From an uncultured Rikenellaceae bacterium (lineage in GTDB: Bacteria; Bacteroidota; Bacteroidia; Bacteroidales; Rikenellaceae): 64,000 bases of DNA. Below the pieces are notes generated by a model. The model saw only the letters and a program-made list of their open reading frames with translations. It searched no databases and was not told where the DNA came from. The number at the start of each line of letters is the position of its first letter. Positions within the stretch are counted from its first letter, which is position 1. This document shows, in pieces, positions 26,562-34,324 of this stretch. A program made the position numbers and the translations under genes. Location: NCBI GenBank assembly GCA_947038405.1, contig CAMQVY010000009.1, forward strand, positions 1 through 64,000, written 5' to 3'.

Positions 26562-27500
26562 TTACAATATACCTCTACCTATCTTAGTAATTTTCGACTC
26601 AGCCTTAAGAGCTGTGACGATTTTATCAAGTACACCGTTGATAAACACGCTACTTCCAGGAGTACTATAATACTTAGCAATTTCGATATACTCATCAAGC
26701 GATACTTTAATCGGAATAGAAGGAAAAGCTAGTATTTCAGCTATTGCCGCATTCATTACGATCGTATCAAGATAAGCAATCCTATCAAAGTCCCAATTTT
26801 GCGTATATTTTTCAATATATTCAAAGTACTCTTTATTGTTAACCAACGCTTTTCTGAAAAGCACTTTAGCAAACTCCTCATCTTCATAGTTTTTATACTT
26901 AGGAAGAAGCGGCATATCACCTTGATTTACCTTACAAGCAGTAAAAGTTTTGATAACCATAATAAGTGAGAAATCTAAATCATCACTCCACAGTATTGAT
27001 TGCTCTTCGAGAATATCCTCGAGCAATTCGTTATCTTCAACAAGTTGCAGGTAAAAATCCTTCACAAACTGCACATCCGCGTGATATGACTTCTCTGGAG
27101 CAGCCATATATACTTTATAGAATTCAGCTTCAATCATCGAGTTATACAAACTCTTAACTAGCTCAGGGAATTTCCCCCATCCTAATACGTATCTCGTTAG
27201 ATAATCGTTCAAATCCTCACTAGTTTTTAGTTGAGTGATTAGCGCGTTATCAATAAATTTTGTGTTTGGGTTTAAATCCTCTGGAGTTGGGAGTCTTTTT
27301 TTCTTTCCCAACTCAACTCTCTCTTCGGCATACTTCGCCACCTCTGTAACCAAAGATAACATTTGATGGTAGAGATCGTATGTCTTATTAACACTATTGG
27401 TTAGATTCCTCTCGGAACCAATCAATGAATCTGACTCTGATCTAAAGTGCGCATAGAGTGTCTTTACGACTTTAATCCTTAATAATCTTCGGCTTAACAT
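26562..27500 (-). CDS. nusB: Transcription antitermination factor NusB (long form)
   Basis: NusB binds NusE/S10 and boxA RNA in rRNA antitermination. The Bacteroidota form is about twice the usual length: an N-terminal helical extension (residues 1 to about 170, opening MLSRRLLRIKVVKTLYAHF) precedes the helical NusB domain. The C-terminal part shows WDFDRIAYLDTIVMNAAIAE and IPIKVSLDEYIEIAKYYS, followed by FINGVLDKI, all signature segments. Length 312 aa. Confidence 0.93.
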   Translation of the reverse strand: MLSRRLLRIKVVKTLYAHFRSESDSLIGSERNLTNSVNKTYDLYHQMLSLVTEVAKYAEERVELGKKKRLPTPEDLNPNTKFIDNALITQLKTSEDLNDYLTRYVLGWGKFPELVKSLYNSMIEAEFYKVYMAAPEKSYHADVQFVKDFYLQLVEDNELLEDILEEQSILWSDDLDFSLIMVIKTFTACKVNQGDMPLLPKYKNYEDEEFAKVLFRKALVNNKEYFEYIEKYTQNWDFDRIAYLDTIVMNAAIAEILAFPSIPIKVSLDEYIEIAKYYSTPGSSVFINGVLDKIVTALKAESKITKIGRGIL

Positions 27501-27564
27501 AATATGAATAGAACTTTATAATCTTTTTCGAGCACAAAAATAGTCAAAATTCTATCAATTAGTG

Positions 27565-27572
27565 TATCTTTG
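27565..27572 (+). promoter_or_regulatory. -7 element for the flavoprotein operon
   Basis: TATCTTTG, full consensus, 22 bases before the GTG start at 27595. It implies a very short 5' leader and argues against starting further upstream. Confidence 0.55.
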
Positions 27573-27594
27573 TCAAAAATAATTGAAATTTATT

Positions 27595-28845
27595 GTGTAC
27601 GACGTAATAGTAATAGGTGCAGGTGCTGCAGGTCTAATGGCCGCAGGAGTCGCTGCCCGAGACGGAAAGAGTGTTTTATTGCTCGAAAAAATGGAGAAAC
27701 CTGGTCGCAAAATATGCATCACAGGTAAGGGAAAATGTAATTTGACTAATATGAAAGAGACTGAAGAGTTCCTTTCGAAGATCAAAACAAATGCTGAATT
27801 TTTCAGACCATCCTACAAATCTTTTGATAACAATGATCTTTTAGGTTTTTTCAAAAGATGTAAAGTTGATTTAACTATAGAGCGTGGGGATCGAGTTTTC
27901 CCTACAAGTGGTAAAGCATGGGATATATCAGACGCTCTAGTTTATTGGAACAAAGATAAGGGAGTTGAGATCCAATGCCACACACGAGTATCTAAAATTA
28001 CGGCTGTAGGCAATCGTGTAATCGGAGTTGAAGTTGTAAATAAGCGAGGATTTGCAAGACGCGAAGAGTGTAGTAATGTTATTCTATGTACTGGGGGAGT
28101 ATCATACCCAGCAACTGGATCAACTGGCGATGGATATAAGTTTGCTTATGACCTTGGGCATAACATTGAAGAGATACGTCCTTCATTAGTTCCTTTAGAG
28201 TTTCAGCACGAGCAAGCAAAATCTCTTGATGGAGTTTGGTTGAAGAATGTTGATGTTGCACTTCTAATTGACGGAGAAGAGGTAAGACGCGAATTTGGAG
28301 AGGTTCAATTCTCGGCTAGAGGTATTGAAGGTGCTGTAATTCTAAAACTTAGTAGAGATGCAGTTGATGCAATTATCGACGAGAAGAGCGTTGAGCTAAC
28401 GATTGATTTAAAATCTGCTCTAACAGTAGAAGTTATAGAGGCTAGGATTCAGCGCGAAATTGCGGAACTATCTGAATTTGCAAAGTTCCATGAACTACTA
28501 AGAAAACTTCTTCCAAAACCGCTAGTTGAAGCGATAGCTAAAGAGGTTGGTATCTCTATTATGACTCCGATAGAGGAGATTACAGATAAAGATATTAGTC
28601 GTTTAATCTCAGAATTGAAATGTTTCAGAGTTAAGATTACAGATTACAGACCTTTTGAAGAGGCAATTGTCACAGCAGGAGGAGTTGATGTAAACAACGT
28701 AGATGAGAATACACTACAATCGAAACTAATCAAAGGATTATATTTTGCAGGAGAGGTTCTTGACATTGACGCAGATACTGGCGGATACAACCTTCAGGTT
28801 GCTTTCTCTACAGGTGCGTTGGCAGGACAACTTTTAGGCGAGTAA
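27595..28845 (+). CDS. FAD-dependent oxidoreductase, HI0933/BaiN-like
   Basis: Flavoprotein of the HI0933 family. It opens YDVIVIGAGAAGLMAAGVAA, the dinucleotide-binding glycine loop, followed by KMEKPGRKICITGKGKCNLT, the family signature. A second FAD-contact segment, GLYFAGEVLDIDADTGGYNL, lies near the C-terminus. I take the GTG at 27595 as start (416 aa); a TTG at 27583 would add four residues. There is no ATG nearby. Related proteins include BaiN, linked to bile-acid reduction in clostridia, but that activity cannot be assumed here. First gene of a three-gene operon. Confidence 0.88.
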   Translation: MYDVIVIGAGAAGLMAAGVAARDGKSVLLLEKMEKPGRKICITGKGKCNLTNMKETEEFLSKIKTNAEFFRPSYKSFDNNDLLGFFKRCKVDLTIERGDRVFPTSGKAWDISDALVYWNKDKGVEIQCHTRVSKITAVGNRVIGVEVVNKRGFARREECSNVILCTGGVSYPATGSTGDGYKFAYDLGHNIEEIRPSLVPLEFQHEQAKSLDGVWLKNVDVALLIDGEEVRREFGEVQFSARGIEGAVILKLSRDAVDAIIDEKSVELTIDLKSALTVEVIEARIQREIAELSEFAKFHELLRKLLPKPLVEAIAKEVGISIMTPIEEITDKDISRLISELKCFRVKITDYRPFEEAIVTAGGVDVNNVDENTLQSKLIKGLYFAGEVLDIDADTGGYNLQVAFSTGALAGQLLGE

Positions 28846-28861
28846 ATAATGGAATAAATCT

Positions 28862-29395
28862 ATGTATTTAAAGATAAAGAACAGAGCATCAAGAGCAATT
28901 TTATATACAAAAAGTACTTTACGAATAAAGCACTTTAGAGGTCATGGGGTACACTCTCCTTTCGTCTATTCATTAGTACGTCAAGTATTTATGAAGTATA
29001 AGTTTTCAAGCACAGATAGATCTCTTTACAACGGACTCAGAAGTGAGGATTGTGATAAGAAGACGTCTAGGCAGCTTCAAAACCTATACAATCACTGCTC
29101 TTACAGTACGTTCTTCATTCTTAACCATAGTAATCATTCCACCTACAATTCAGATATTACTAGTGATATCATTGTAATATCATCGAGCATAGACACACAT
29201 CAGATAGATGAGATATTAGAGAGTAGTCTGAATAGTGGCACACCTGTTGTAGTGATATATCCTAGAAACAATAAAAAGCGATTGAAAACGTGTTTAACTC
29301 ATATTGATAGTGATAAATACCTTACTATAGATAATAGACGTTTCATGCTTTTTTACTGTGATAATAAGTTGCCACGACAACATTTTAAATTATAA
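28862..29395 (+). CDS. Methyltransferase-like protein without a SAM loop
   Basis: 177-aa protein opening with a basic segment and the stretch RGHGVHSPFVYSLVRQVFM, characteristic of a Bacteroidales family related to class I SAM-dependent methyltransferases; the tail RFMLFYCDNKLPRQHFKL also fits it. I cannot find the GxGxG SAM-binding loop: the region where it should lie is short and Ser/Asn-rich, so the protein looks like a shortened, perhaps inactive member. It lies 16 bases after the flavoprotein and 5 before the cobalamin adenosyltransferase. Function unknown. Confidence 0.65.
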   Translation: MYLKIKNRASRAILYTKSTLRIKHFRGHGVHSPFVYSLVRQVFMKYKFSSTDRSLYNGLRSEDCDKKTSRQLQNLYNHCSYSTFFILNHSNHSTYNSDITSDIIVISSSIDTHQIDEILESSLNSGTPVVVIYPRNNKKRLKTCLTHIDSDKYLTIDNRRFMLFYCDNKLPRQHFKL

Positions 29396-29400
29396 TTAGG

Positions 29401-29961
29401 ATGAAGGTTTACACAAAAACAGGAGATAAAGGTAGCACCTCATTAATAGGAGGTAAGCGCACGAGCAAGGACGATATTCGAGTTGAAGCTTATGGTACAG
29501 TAGATGAGCTGATGTCAAACATCGCACTTTTGAGAGATAATATGTCTCTCTCCGAGATAAATTTGGATGAGTATCGAGAAGACTTGAAGAGTTCACTTAA
29601 TACACTAATGACCCTTTCGGCACTACTTGCAGTTGATGAGTCTACAACAAAAAGTCTTCCAACTATAAGTACAGAGACTCTCAGCGTGATTGAGAGCCGT
29701 ATTGACACTATAGTCACTACGCTAACTCCGATCACGAAATTTACAATACCTGGAGGTCATGTACTAATCTCACTTTCTCATGTTTGCCGTACAGTGTGCA
29801 GGCGTGCAGAGCGTAGAGCAGTAAGTGCTGCGGCAGAGCACCCTATTTCAGAGAGTGTATTAATATATCTGAATAGGCTTTCTGACTACCTTTATGTATT
29901 AGGACGTAAATTAAATGATATTTTTCAGATAAAAGAAGAGCTCTGGATAGTAGAAAAATAA
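29401..29961 (+). CDS. Cob(I)alamin adenosyltransferase, PduO type
   Basis: Makes adenosylcobalamin from ATP and reduced cobalamin, the cofactor for methylmalonyl-CoA mutase in propionate-forming Bacteroidales. It opens MKVYTKTGDKGSTSLIGGKR, the ATP-binding N-terminus, followed by RVEAYGTVDELMSNIALLRD; the conserved CRTVCRRAERRAV lies near residue 125-138 and LNRLSDYLYVLGRK near 160. Length 186 aa. Last gene of the flavoprotein operon. The mutase genes are not in this window. Confidence 0.95.
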   Translation: MKVYTKTGDKGSTSLIGGKRTSKDDIRVEAYGTVDELMSNIALLRDNMSLSEINLDEYREDLKSSLNTLMTLSALLAVDESTTKSLPTISTETLSVIESRIDTIVTTLTPITKFTIPGGHVLISLSHVCRTVCRRAERRAVSAAAEHPISESVLIYLNRLSDYLYVLGRKLNDIFQIKEELWIVEK

Positions 29962-29971
29962 AAAAATAATA

Positions 29972-29979
29972 TACTTTTG
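29972..29979 (+). promoter_or_regulatory. -7 element for DUF2795
   Basis: TACTTTTG, a full TAnnTTTG match 72 bases before the DUF2795 start. Confidence 0.5.
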
Positions 29980-30050
29980 CAAAAATGGCGATTAACTGTT
30001 GTCATTACAAATTTTATATATTAACAATAAACACTTAAATAATTTAACAG

Positions 30051-30272
30051 ATGTATTGGACACTAGAATTGGCTTCAAAGCTTGAAGATGCACCATGGCC
30101 AGCAACAAAAGATGAACTTATTGATTATGCAGTACGTTCAGGCTCTCCATTAGAGGTAATCGAAAATTTGAATGAAATTGAAGATGAGGGCGAAGTTTAT
30201 GAGAGTATAGAGGACATATGGCCTGACTACCCAAGCAAAGATGACTTCTTCTTCAACGAAGAGGAGTACTAG
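30051..30272 (+). CDS. DUF2795 small acidic protein
   Basis: 73-aa acidic protein opening MYWTLELASKLEDAPWPATK, with the DUF2795 core (ATKDELIDYAVRSGSP, about residues 18-33) followed by an acidic tail ending NEEEY. The family is common in Bacteroidota and some other phyla and has no assigned role. It has its own promoter and terminator and is probably monocistronic. Confidence 0.85.
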   Translation: MYWTLELASKLEDAPWPATKDELIDYAVRSGSPLEVIENLNEIEDEGEVYESIEDIWPDYPSKDDFFFNEEEY

Positions 30273-30276
30273 AAAC

Positions 30277-30310
30277 AAAAAAGAGGAAAACTAAGTTTTC
30301 CTCTTTTTTT
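30277..30310. terminator. Bidirectional terminator between DUF2795 and TIGR02757 genes
   Basis: AAAAAAGAGGAAAAC paired with GTTTTCCTCTTTTTT around a TAA loop, A-run on one side and T-run on the other, between convergent genes. Confidence 0.9.
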
Positions 30311-31084
30311 CTACATCTTAAACTCTTTATTTATCCCTGCACCAAATAGAGAGTAATCATATTTCACAGGATCTTCAGAATCGAACTCTCTCAAAGCATT
30401 TGTAAGCTCTTCGACTGCCTTCCAATCATTTTGCGGACGAATGAGTAGTTTTAACTCTCGACCAACATTTGCTGTATGCACATCAAGAGGAAGATATAGT
30501 GCTGACATTGGGATCTTATCCCACAATCCAAAATCCACTCCATTATTATCTCGTCTCACCATCCAACGAATATACATATTCAACCTTTTGCAAGCTGATT
30601 TTTTATCTATTGAAGATAGATGCTTTTCACTACGCTTAGCGTGTTCAATCTCAAAAAAGACCTTTCGGAACTCTGAAAGCACAATACGCATATCTTGGTG
30701 CTCCATCCATTTTTGTTCAAATAGATTGCCAATACCTCCAAACTGCAAGTAAATCTCTCTTATAGCGAGAATAAAAGTTTTAAAATCCTCTCCATTGAAA
30801 GTACGATGAACAAAACTACTCAATGAATTTAACTCCTTATCCGAGGCGTTAATTACGAAATCATATGGAGCATTATCCATAAAATCCATCATACGACAGC
30901 AGCTCTTAACAATCGCTTTCCTATTACCCCACGATATAATAGAAGCCATAAATCCACTAATTTCTATATCATCTTTTGACTGATACCTATGCGGTATTGA
31001 TATAGGATCTGACTCAATAAACTCCGAAGAGTTATACTTATAATATAAAGAGTCCAACAACTCCTTTAACTCCAATTTATCCAT
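30311..31084 (-). CDS. TIGR02757 (DUF2400) family protein
   Basis: 257-aa protein of a widely conserved Bacteroidota family without established function. Recognisable segments are DPISIPHRYQSKDDIEISGF (about 26-45), ASIISWGNRKAI (47-58), MYIRWMVRRDNNGVDFGLW near 170, and LPLDVHTANVGREL near 200. The helical layout and the VDFGLWD...LPLDVH pattern suggest a distant relation to helix-hairpin-helix DNA glycosylases, but I see no clear catalytic Lys/Asp pair. Upstream lies the repeat array at 31104-31398. Confidence 0.82.
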   Translation of the reverse strand: MDKLELKELLDSLYYKYNSSEFIESDPISIPHRYQSKDDIEISGFMASIISWGNRKAIVKSCCRMMDFMDNAPYDFVINASDKELNSLSSFVHRTFNGEDFKTFILAIREIYLQFGGIGNLFEQKWMEHQDMRIVLSEFRKVFFEIEHAKRSEKHLSSIDKKSACKRLNMYIRWMVRRDNNGVDFGLWDKIPMSALYLPLDVHTANVGRELKLLIRPQNDWKAVEELTNALREFDSEDPVKYDYSLFGAGINKEFKM

Positions 31085-31103
31085 AAAAAAATAATTTTAA
31101 TTT

Positions 31104-31144
31104 GTTCAGTGCGATCACGCACCGCCGCCCGCGGAGGGCAGTTC
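31104..31144 (+). repeat. GC-rich hairpin repeat, copy 4
   Basis: GTTCAGTGCGATCACGCACC version: hairpin 1 is closed by G-C instead of C-G (GTGCG-ATCA-CGCAC), hairpin 2 is GCCC-GCGGA-GGGC. A composite tail follows it. Confidence 0.9.
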
Positions 31145-31230
31145 CCTGCTTCCCTACCAACTGTCTCCGACGGGAAACTTTAAAAAGTTTCATCAAACTT
31201 TTGTGAAAACTTCGTTTTCTGTGACTTTTT

Positions 31231-31271
31231 GTTCTGTGCGATCACGCACCGCCGCCCGCGAAGGGCTGTTC
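31231..31271 (+). repeat. GC-rich hairpin repeat, copy 5
   Basis: Starts GTTCTGTGCG and ends GGGCTGTTC; both hairpin stems intact. Exactly 127 bases after copy 4. Confidence 0.9.
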
Positions 31272-31357
31272 CCTGCTTCCCTACTAACTGTCTCCGACGG
31301 GAAACTTTAAAAAGTTTCATCAAACTTTTGTGAAAACTTCGTTTTCTGCGACTTTTT

Positions 31358-31398
31358 GTTCTGTGCGATCACGCACCGCCGCCCGCGAAGGGCAGTTA
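31358..31398 (+). repeat. GC-rich hairpin repeat, copy 6
   Basis: Again 127 bases after the previous copy; ends GGGCAGTTAC rather than GGGCAGTTC, and no tail follows. Confidence 0.88.
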
Positions 31399-31414
31399 CA
31401 CGCTTCTAGCAAAC

Positions 31415-32065
31415 TTACAAAATAACCCCATCTTTCATAACAATTTGTCTATCTGTTTTTTCTGCTAACAAAGTGTCATGTGTTACAATAATGATTGTTT
31501 GTCCGAGTGTATCCCTTAAAGTTAAAAATAACTTATGTAAATCTTCTCTATTTTTACTATCCAAATTCCCCGACGGTTCATCTGCAAGTATTACAGATGG
31601 CGAGTTAATCAGCGCCCTAGCAATAGCAATACGCTGTTGTTCTCCCCCCGACATTTCAGCAGGTTTATGATACATACGATCTTGCATATCAAGCAACTCA
31701 ATCAACTCTTTAGCTCTAGCAATAACCTCAGCCCGATCTCTTTTTGCAATATATCCTGGAATACACACATTTTCAAGTGCTGTAAATTCAGGAAGTAGAT
31801 GGTGAAATTGAAACACAAAACCTATATTTCGATTACGAAACTGCGACAAAGCAGCATCGTTAAGTTTATCGACTCTTTGCCCTGCAATCTCAAGAGTCCC
31901 AGAATCAGCCCTACTTAGTGTCCCCATTATTTGAAGAAGTGTTGTCTTTCCAGCACCACTAGCCCCCACAATCGAAACAATCTCCCCTTTTTTAATCTCT
32001 AAAGAGAGGTTTTTCAACACATTAAGCTCACCGTAACTTTTATTAATATCTTTTATAATTATCAT
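31415..32065 (-). CDS. lolD: Lipoprotein-releasing ABC transporter ATPase LolD
   Basis: ATPase of the LolCDE-type complex that extracts outer-membrane lipoproteins from the inner membrane. Walker A is GASGAGKT (34-41), the Q-loop lies in GFVFQFHHLLPEFTALENV, the signature is MSGGEQQR (about 138-145), and Walker B is VILADEPSGNLD. Length 216 aa is typical. MacB-type exporters are the alternative, but the Q-loop segment with HHLLPEFTALENV is typical of LolD. It overlaps folP by 4 bases. Confidence 0.88.
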   Translation of the reverse strand: MIIIKDINKSYGELNVLKNLSLEIKKGEIVSIVGASGAGKTTLLQIMGTLSRADSGTLEIAGQRVDKLNDAALSQFRNRNIGFVFQFHHLLPEFTALENVCIPGYIAKRDRAEVIARAKELIELLDMQDRMYHKPAEMSGGEQQRIAIARALINSPSVILADEPSGNLDSKNREDLHKLFLTLRDTLGQTIIIVTHDTLLAEKTDRQIVMKDGVIL

Positions 32066-32895
32066 CTATTTATAGATTTTATATATCCATTGTATAATTT
32101 AACGACCTGTACCGCCTCTTTTGTATCGTGTACTCTCAATATATTTGCTCCATTAACAAGCAATTGCCAATGTAATGCCGCAGAACCTATAAGTGCATCA
32201 TCTGGAGTTGTCTCAATTGTTTTGTATATCATCGATTTTCGTGACACCCCTACTAATATATTAACTTCTAAATCCTTTAAATCAGTCAATCCGTCAATAA
32301 GTTGAAAATTTTGCTTAATATCTTTCGCAAATCCAAATCCAGGATCAATAATCACATTTTCTACTCCTCGACTACGCAACTCAATCAATTTCAATCTAAA
32401 AAAATCTTTCACCTCTCTCACCACATCACTATACTCTGTATATTGTTGCATAATTTTTGGAGTTTCCCTCATGTGCATAGCGATGTATGGCACTTTAAAT
32501 TTTGCCGCTACATCAATAATAGTACTATCTATTTCACCCGCTGAAATATCATTTATAATACAATCGCCATAATTTTCAATAATCGTTTCTGCGACCTCAC
32601 CTCTAAAAGTATCTATTGAAATTGGGAAATTAGCATTAATTCGCCTAACACACTCTACCCCTTTGGCTAATCTTCGAATCTCTTCATCCACATCGACATC
32701 ATCCGCACCAGGTCTTGATGAATATCCACCGATATCAATCACATCTGCCCCCTCTTCGATTGCCTTATTAACTGCTACGTATATTGTTTCGTCACTAGTT
32801 TTTCTACTGCTATTATAAAATGAGTCTGGAGTAATATTTATTATAGACATCACTCTCGGAGTAGATAAATCTAAATATGTGTTATAATTTTTCAT
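32062..32895 (-). CDS. folP: Dihydropteroate synthase
   Basis: Condenses p-aminobenzoate with 6-hydroxymethyl-dihydropterin pyrophosphate in folate synthesis; target of sulfonamides. Landmarks are MSIINITPDSFYNSSRK (about 16-32), DIGGYSSRPGADDV near 57, SIDTFRGEVA near 93, NDISAGE near 115, and IDPGFGFAKD near 180. Length 277 aa is normal. Overlaps coaE by 14 bases upstream and lolD by 4 downstream, so the three are coupled. Confidence 0.96.
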   Translation of the reverse strand: MKNYNTYLDLSTPRVMSIINITPDSFYNSSRKTSDETIYVAVNKAIEEGADVIDIGGYSSRPGADDVDVDEEIRRLAKGVECVRRINANFPISIDTFRGEVAETIIENYGDCIINDISAGEIDSTIIDVAAKFKVPYIAMHMRETPKIMQQYTEYSDVVREVKDFFRLKLIELRSRGVENVIIDPGFGFAKDIKQNFQLIDGLTDLKDLEVNILVGVSRKSMIYKTIETTPDDALIGSAALHWQLLVNGANILRVHDTKEAVQVVKLYNGYIKSINR

Positions 32896-33478
32896 TGGTA
32901 AAAATGGAGTTCAAATTAATTATTTGAGGTAAAATAAGTTTTTCATCATCATTTAAGATATTATATTGAGCTTTTGATTCTCTCTCCTTATCGCTAATTT
33001 GATTATTTATTCTGCTCTTAACATCATCTAAATTTGTACCATCTCTCTTTATTACTCGATCAATTCTTATATCAATTGGAGCTGTTACACAAATAACCTC
33101 ATCTACAAGAGCTACAAATCCGCTCTCAATAAGTATTGCACTTTCGAGTATAATATACTTTGCCCCATTTTGTTTTCTCTCTTCACACCACATCTCAAAA
33201 TCATTTGCAACTACGGGATGAATTATTGCATTTAATTTTGCCAACAATTTAGAATCAGCAAATACTTTTGATGCTAAATATTTACGTTGCAACACTCCAT
33301 CAATAAAGGTTTGCTCCCCAAATATTGTTTTTATTCCTTCAATAATTTTGGTATTACTATTTGTAAGCTCTTTGCCTCTAGCATCTGAGTTGTACACCTG
33401 CACACCTAATCTACTAAAAATATCGCACACTATACTTTTACCACTTCCAATACCCCCTGTTACTCCTATTTTCAGCAT
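32882..33478 (-). CDS. coaE: Dephospho-CoA kinase
   Basis: Last step of coenzyme A synthesis: phosphorylates the 3'-hydroxyl of dephospho-CoA. P-loop GGIGSGKS at residues 8-15 near the N-terminus, LGVQVYNSDARGKEL near 25 with the catalytic Asp, and DEVICVTAPIDIRIDRVIKR near 130 as the lid region. Length 198 aa is normal. First gene of the coaE-folP-lolD operon. Confidence 0.95.
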   Translation of the reverse strand: MLKIGVTGGIGSGKSIVCDIFSRLGVQVYNSDARGKELTNSNTKIIEGIKTIFGEQTFIDGVLQRKYLASKVFADSKLLAKLNAIIHPVVANDFEMWCEERKQNGAKYIILESAILIESGFVALVDEVICVTAPIDIRIDRVIKRDGTNLDDVKSRINNQISDKERESKAQYNILNDDEKLILPQIINLNSIFTNEKL

Positions 33479-33637
33479 AATTTACTCTAATAAATCTACG
33501 TTTGTATAACATACATATCACAACAAAAGCTCGTTCAACGATATAACTACTTACGATCTAATAATCTTAATTAAGTTAAATTTTAGTTATCACCTAGACT
33601 TCGTCTTGTGCATGTAATCTTTATAAAATATTATATA

Positions 33638-33645
33638 CAAAGATA
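33638..33645 (-). promoter_or_regulatory. -7 element for coaE-folP-lolD
   Basis: TATCTTTG on the minus strand, a full consensus match; it implies a leader of about 155 bases before coaE. Confidence 0.45.
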
Positions 33646-33844
33646 TAAATCTTTTCGTTGTTGTCACTAATATTAGATTTAGCTTTTTCATCATTTGCCA
33701 TGTTTTATGATCATTTTTGATTATTTCATCTAATTTTGACTCTATTTCTAGCTGTTTATTCTTGTTTTATGCTTAATATTTGGAGGTTTATTAGGTTGAT
33801 TTTGCATAAAAAACACATTTTTCATAAAAAAACACCCTAATAAT

Positions 33845-33875
33845 TTTGAGAATTAAAATATTATATCTACATTTG
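33845..33875 (+). promoter_or_regulatory. Consensus promoter of the tRNA
   Basis: TTTG (33845-33848), exactly 19 bases, then TACATTTG (33868-33875): a perfect Bacteroidota promoter, 14 bases before the mature tRNA end. Best match in the window. Confidence 0.85.
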
Positions 33876-33889
33876 TGCTTACAAAACGG

Positions 33890-33967
33890 GGGCCTATAGC
33901 TCAGTTGGTTAGTAGCACCTGACTCATAATCAGGGGGTCGCAGGATCATGCCCTGCTGGGCCCACCC
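33890..33967 (+). tRNA. tRNA with CAT anticodon (Met or Ile2), aberrant
   Basis: Acceptor stem GGGCCTA/TGGGCCC pairs fully (one G-T), the anticodon arm CCTGA-CTCATAA-TCAGG carries CAT (33925-33927), and the T-stem GCAGG/CCTGC is perfect. Three departures from a normal tRNA: one extra base in the D-arm (GTAGC at 33912-33916 where GAGC is expected, breaking one stem pair), T-loop ATCATGC instead of TTCAAGC (positions 54 and 58 exchanged, T-A to A-T), and ACCCA where the 3' end normally reads ACCA. It has a perfect promoter and a strong terminator, so it is surely transcribed. CAT may be elongator Met or lysidine-modified Ile2; sequence alone does not decide. Confidence 0.75.
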
Positions 33968-33968
33968 A

Positions 33969-34324
33969 TTTTAAGCAAAGGACTTACATTCTAAATGTAG
34001 GTCCTTTTTTTATGCCTAAAAAGTTGGGTCATACACGTTTTACGGATCAATCTAAAATCTACATGGGGTAATGATTTAAGGGATCACCCTGAATCTTAGC
34101 TAGAGATACACCAACTTACGCAAAAAGTTTAGTAATTCTAAAATAGACGAATTAATTCCTATAAAATTACTAAATTGCAAAACCGAAAGACTATGCTGGT
34201 AAACTTTAGTTTAATTATGTACATTATAACCATTTAATAAAATACTTATCCATGAAAAAAAATAAATATTCGACACACGATATCTGCCTATAAAAAACTC
34301 AATCTAGAACTATTTCAAAAGCTA
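33969..34324. other. Spacer between the tRNA and the nuclease-helicase gene
   Basis: About 350 AT-rich bases. After the tRNA terminator there is one inverted repeat (TTTAGTAATT at 34128-34137 with AATTACTAAA at 34165-34174) that could be a regulator site or weak hairpin. No duplicated tRNA 3' end is visible downstream, so a classical attachment-site island is not supported. No other gene seen. Confidence 0.55.
33977..34011 (+). terminator. tRNA terminator
   Basis: Fourteen-base stem (AAAGGAC-T-TACATT with AATGTA-G-GTCCTTT) closed by a three-base loop and followed by a T-run, 10 bases after the tRNA. Confidence 0.92.

Larger units (their letters stand above)
31085..31414. other. Intergenic region with tandem 127-base composite repeat
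   Basis: Between the lolD end and the start of the TIGR02757 gene, both leftward. Two full 127-base units plus a final hairpin copy (31104-31398) fill almost all of it. Any promoter for the downstream gene must lie in or beyond the repeats. No coding capacity seen. Confidence 0.8.
33479..33889. other. AT-rich region between coaE and the tRNA
   Basis: Divergent spacer of about 410 bases. It holds a minus-strand -7 element (33645-33638, TATCTTTG) about 160 bases before coaE, and the tRNA promoter at its right end. No ORF, repeat or stable hairpin is evident in the middle. Confidence 0.6.

Noticed and set aside
31104-31398. Integron attC sites
   Set aside because: The 41-mers lack the GTTRRRY/RYYYAAC core boxes at the ends, do not flank gene cassettes, and no integrase is visible.
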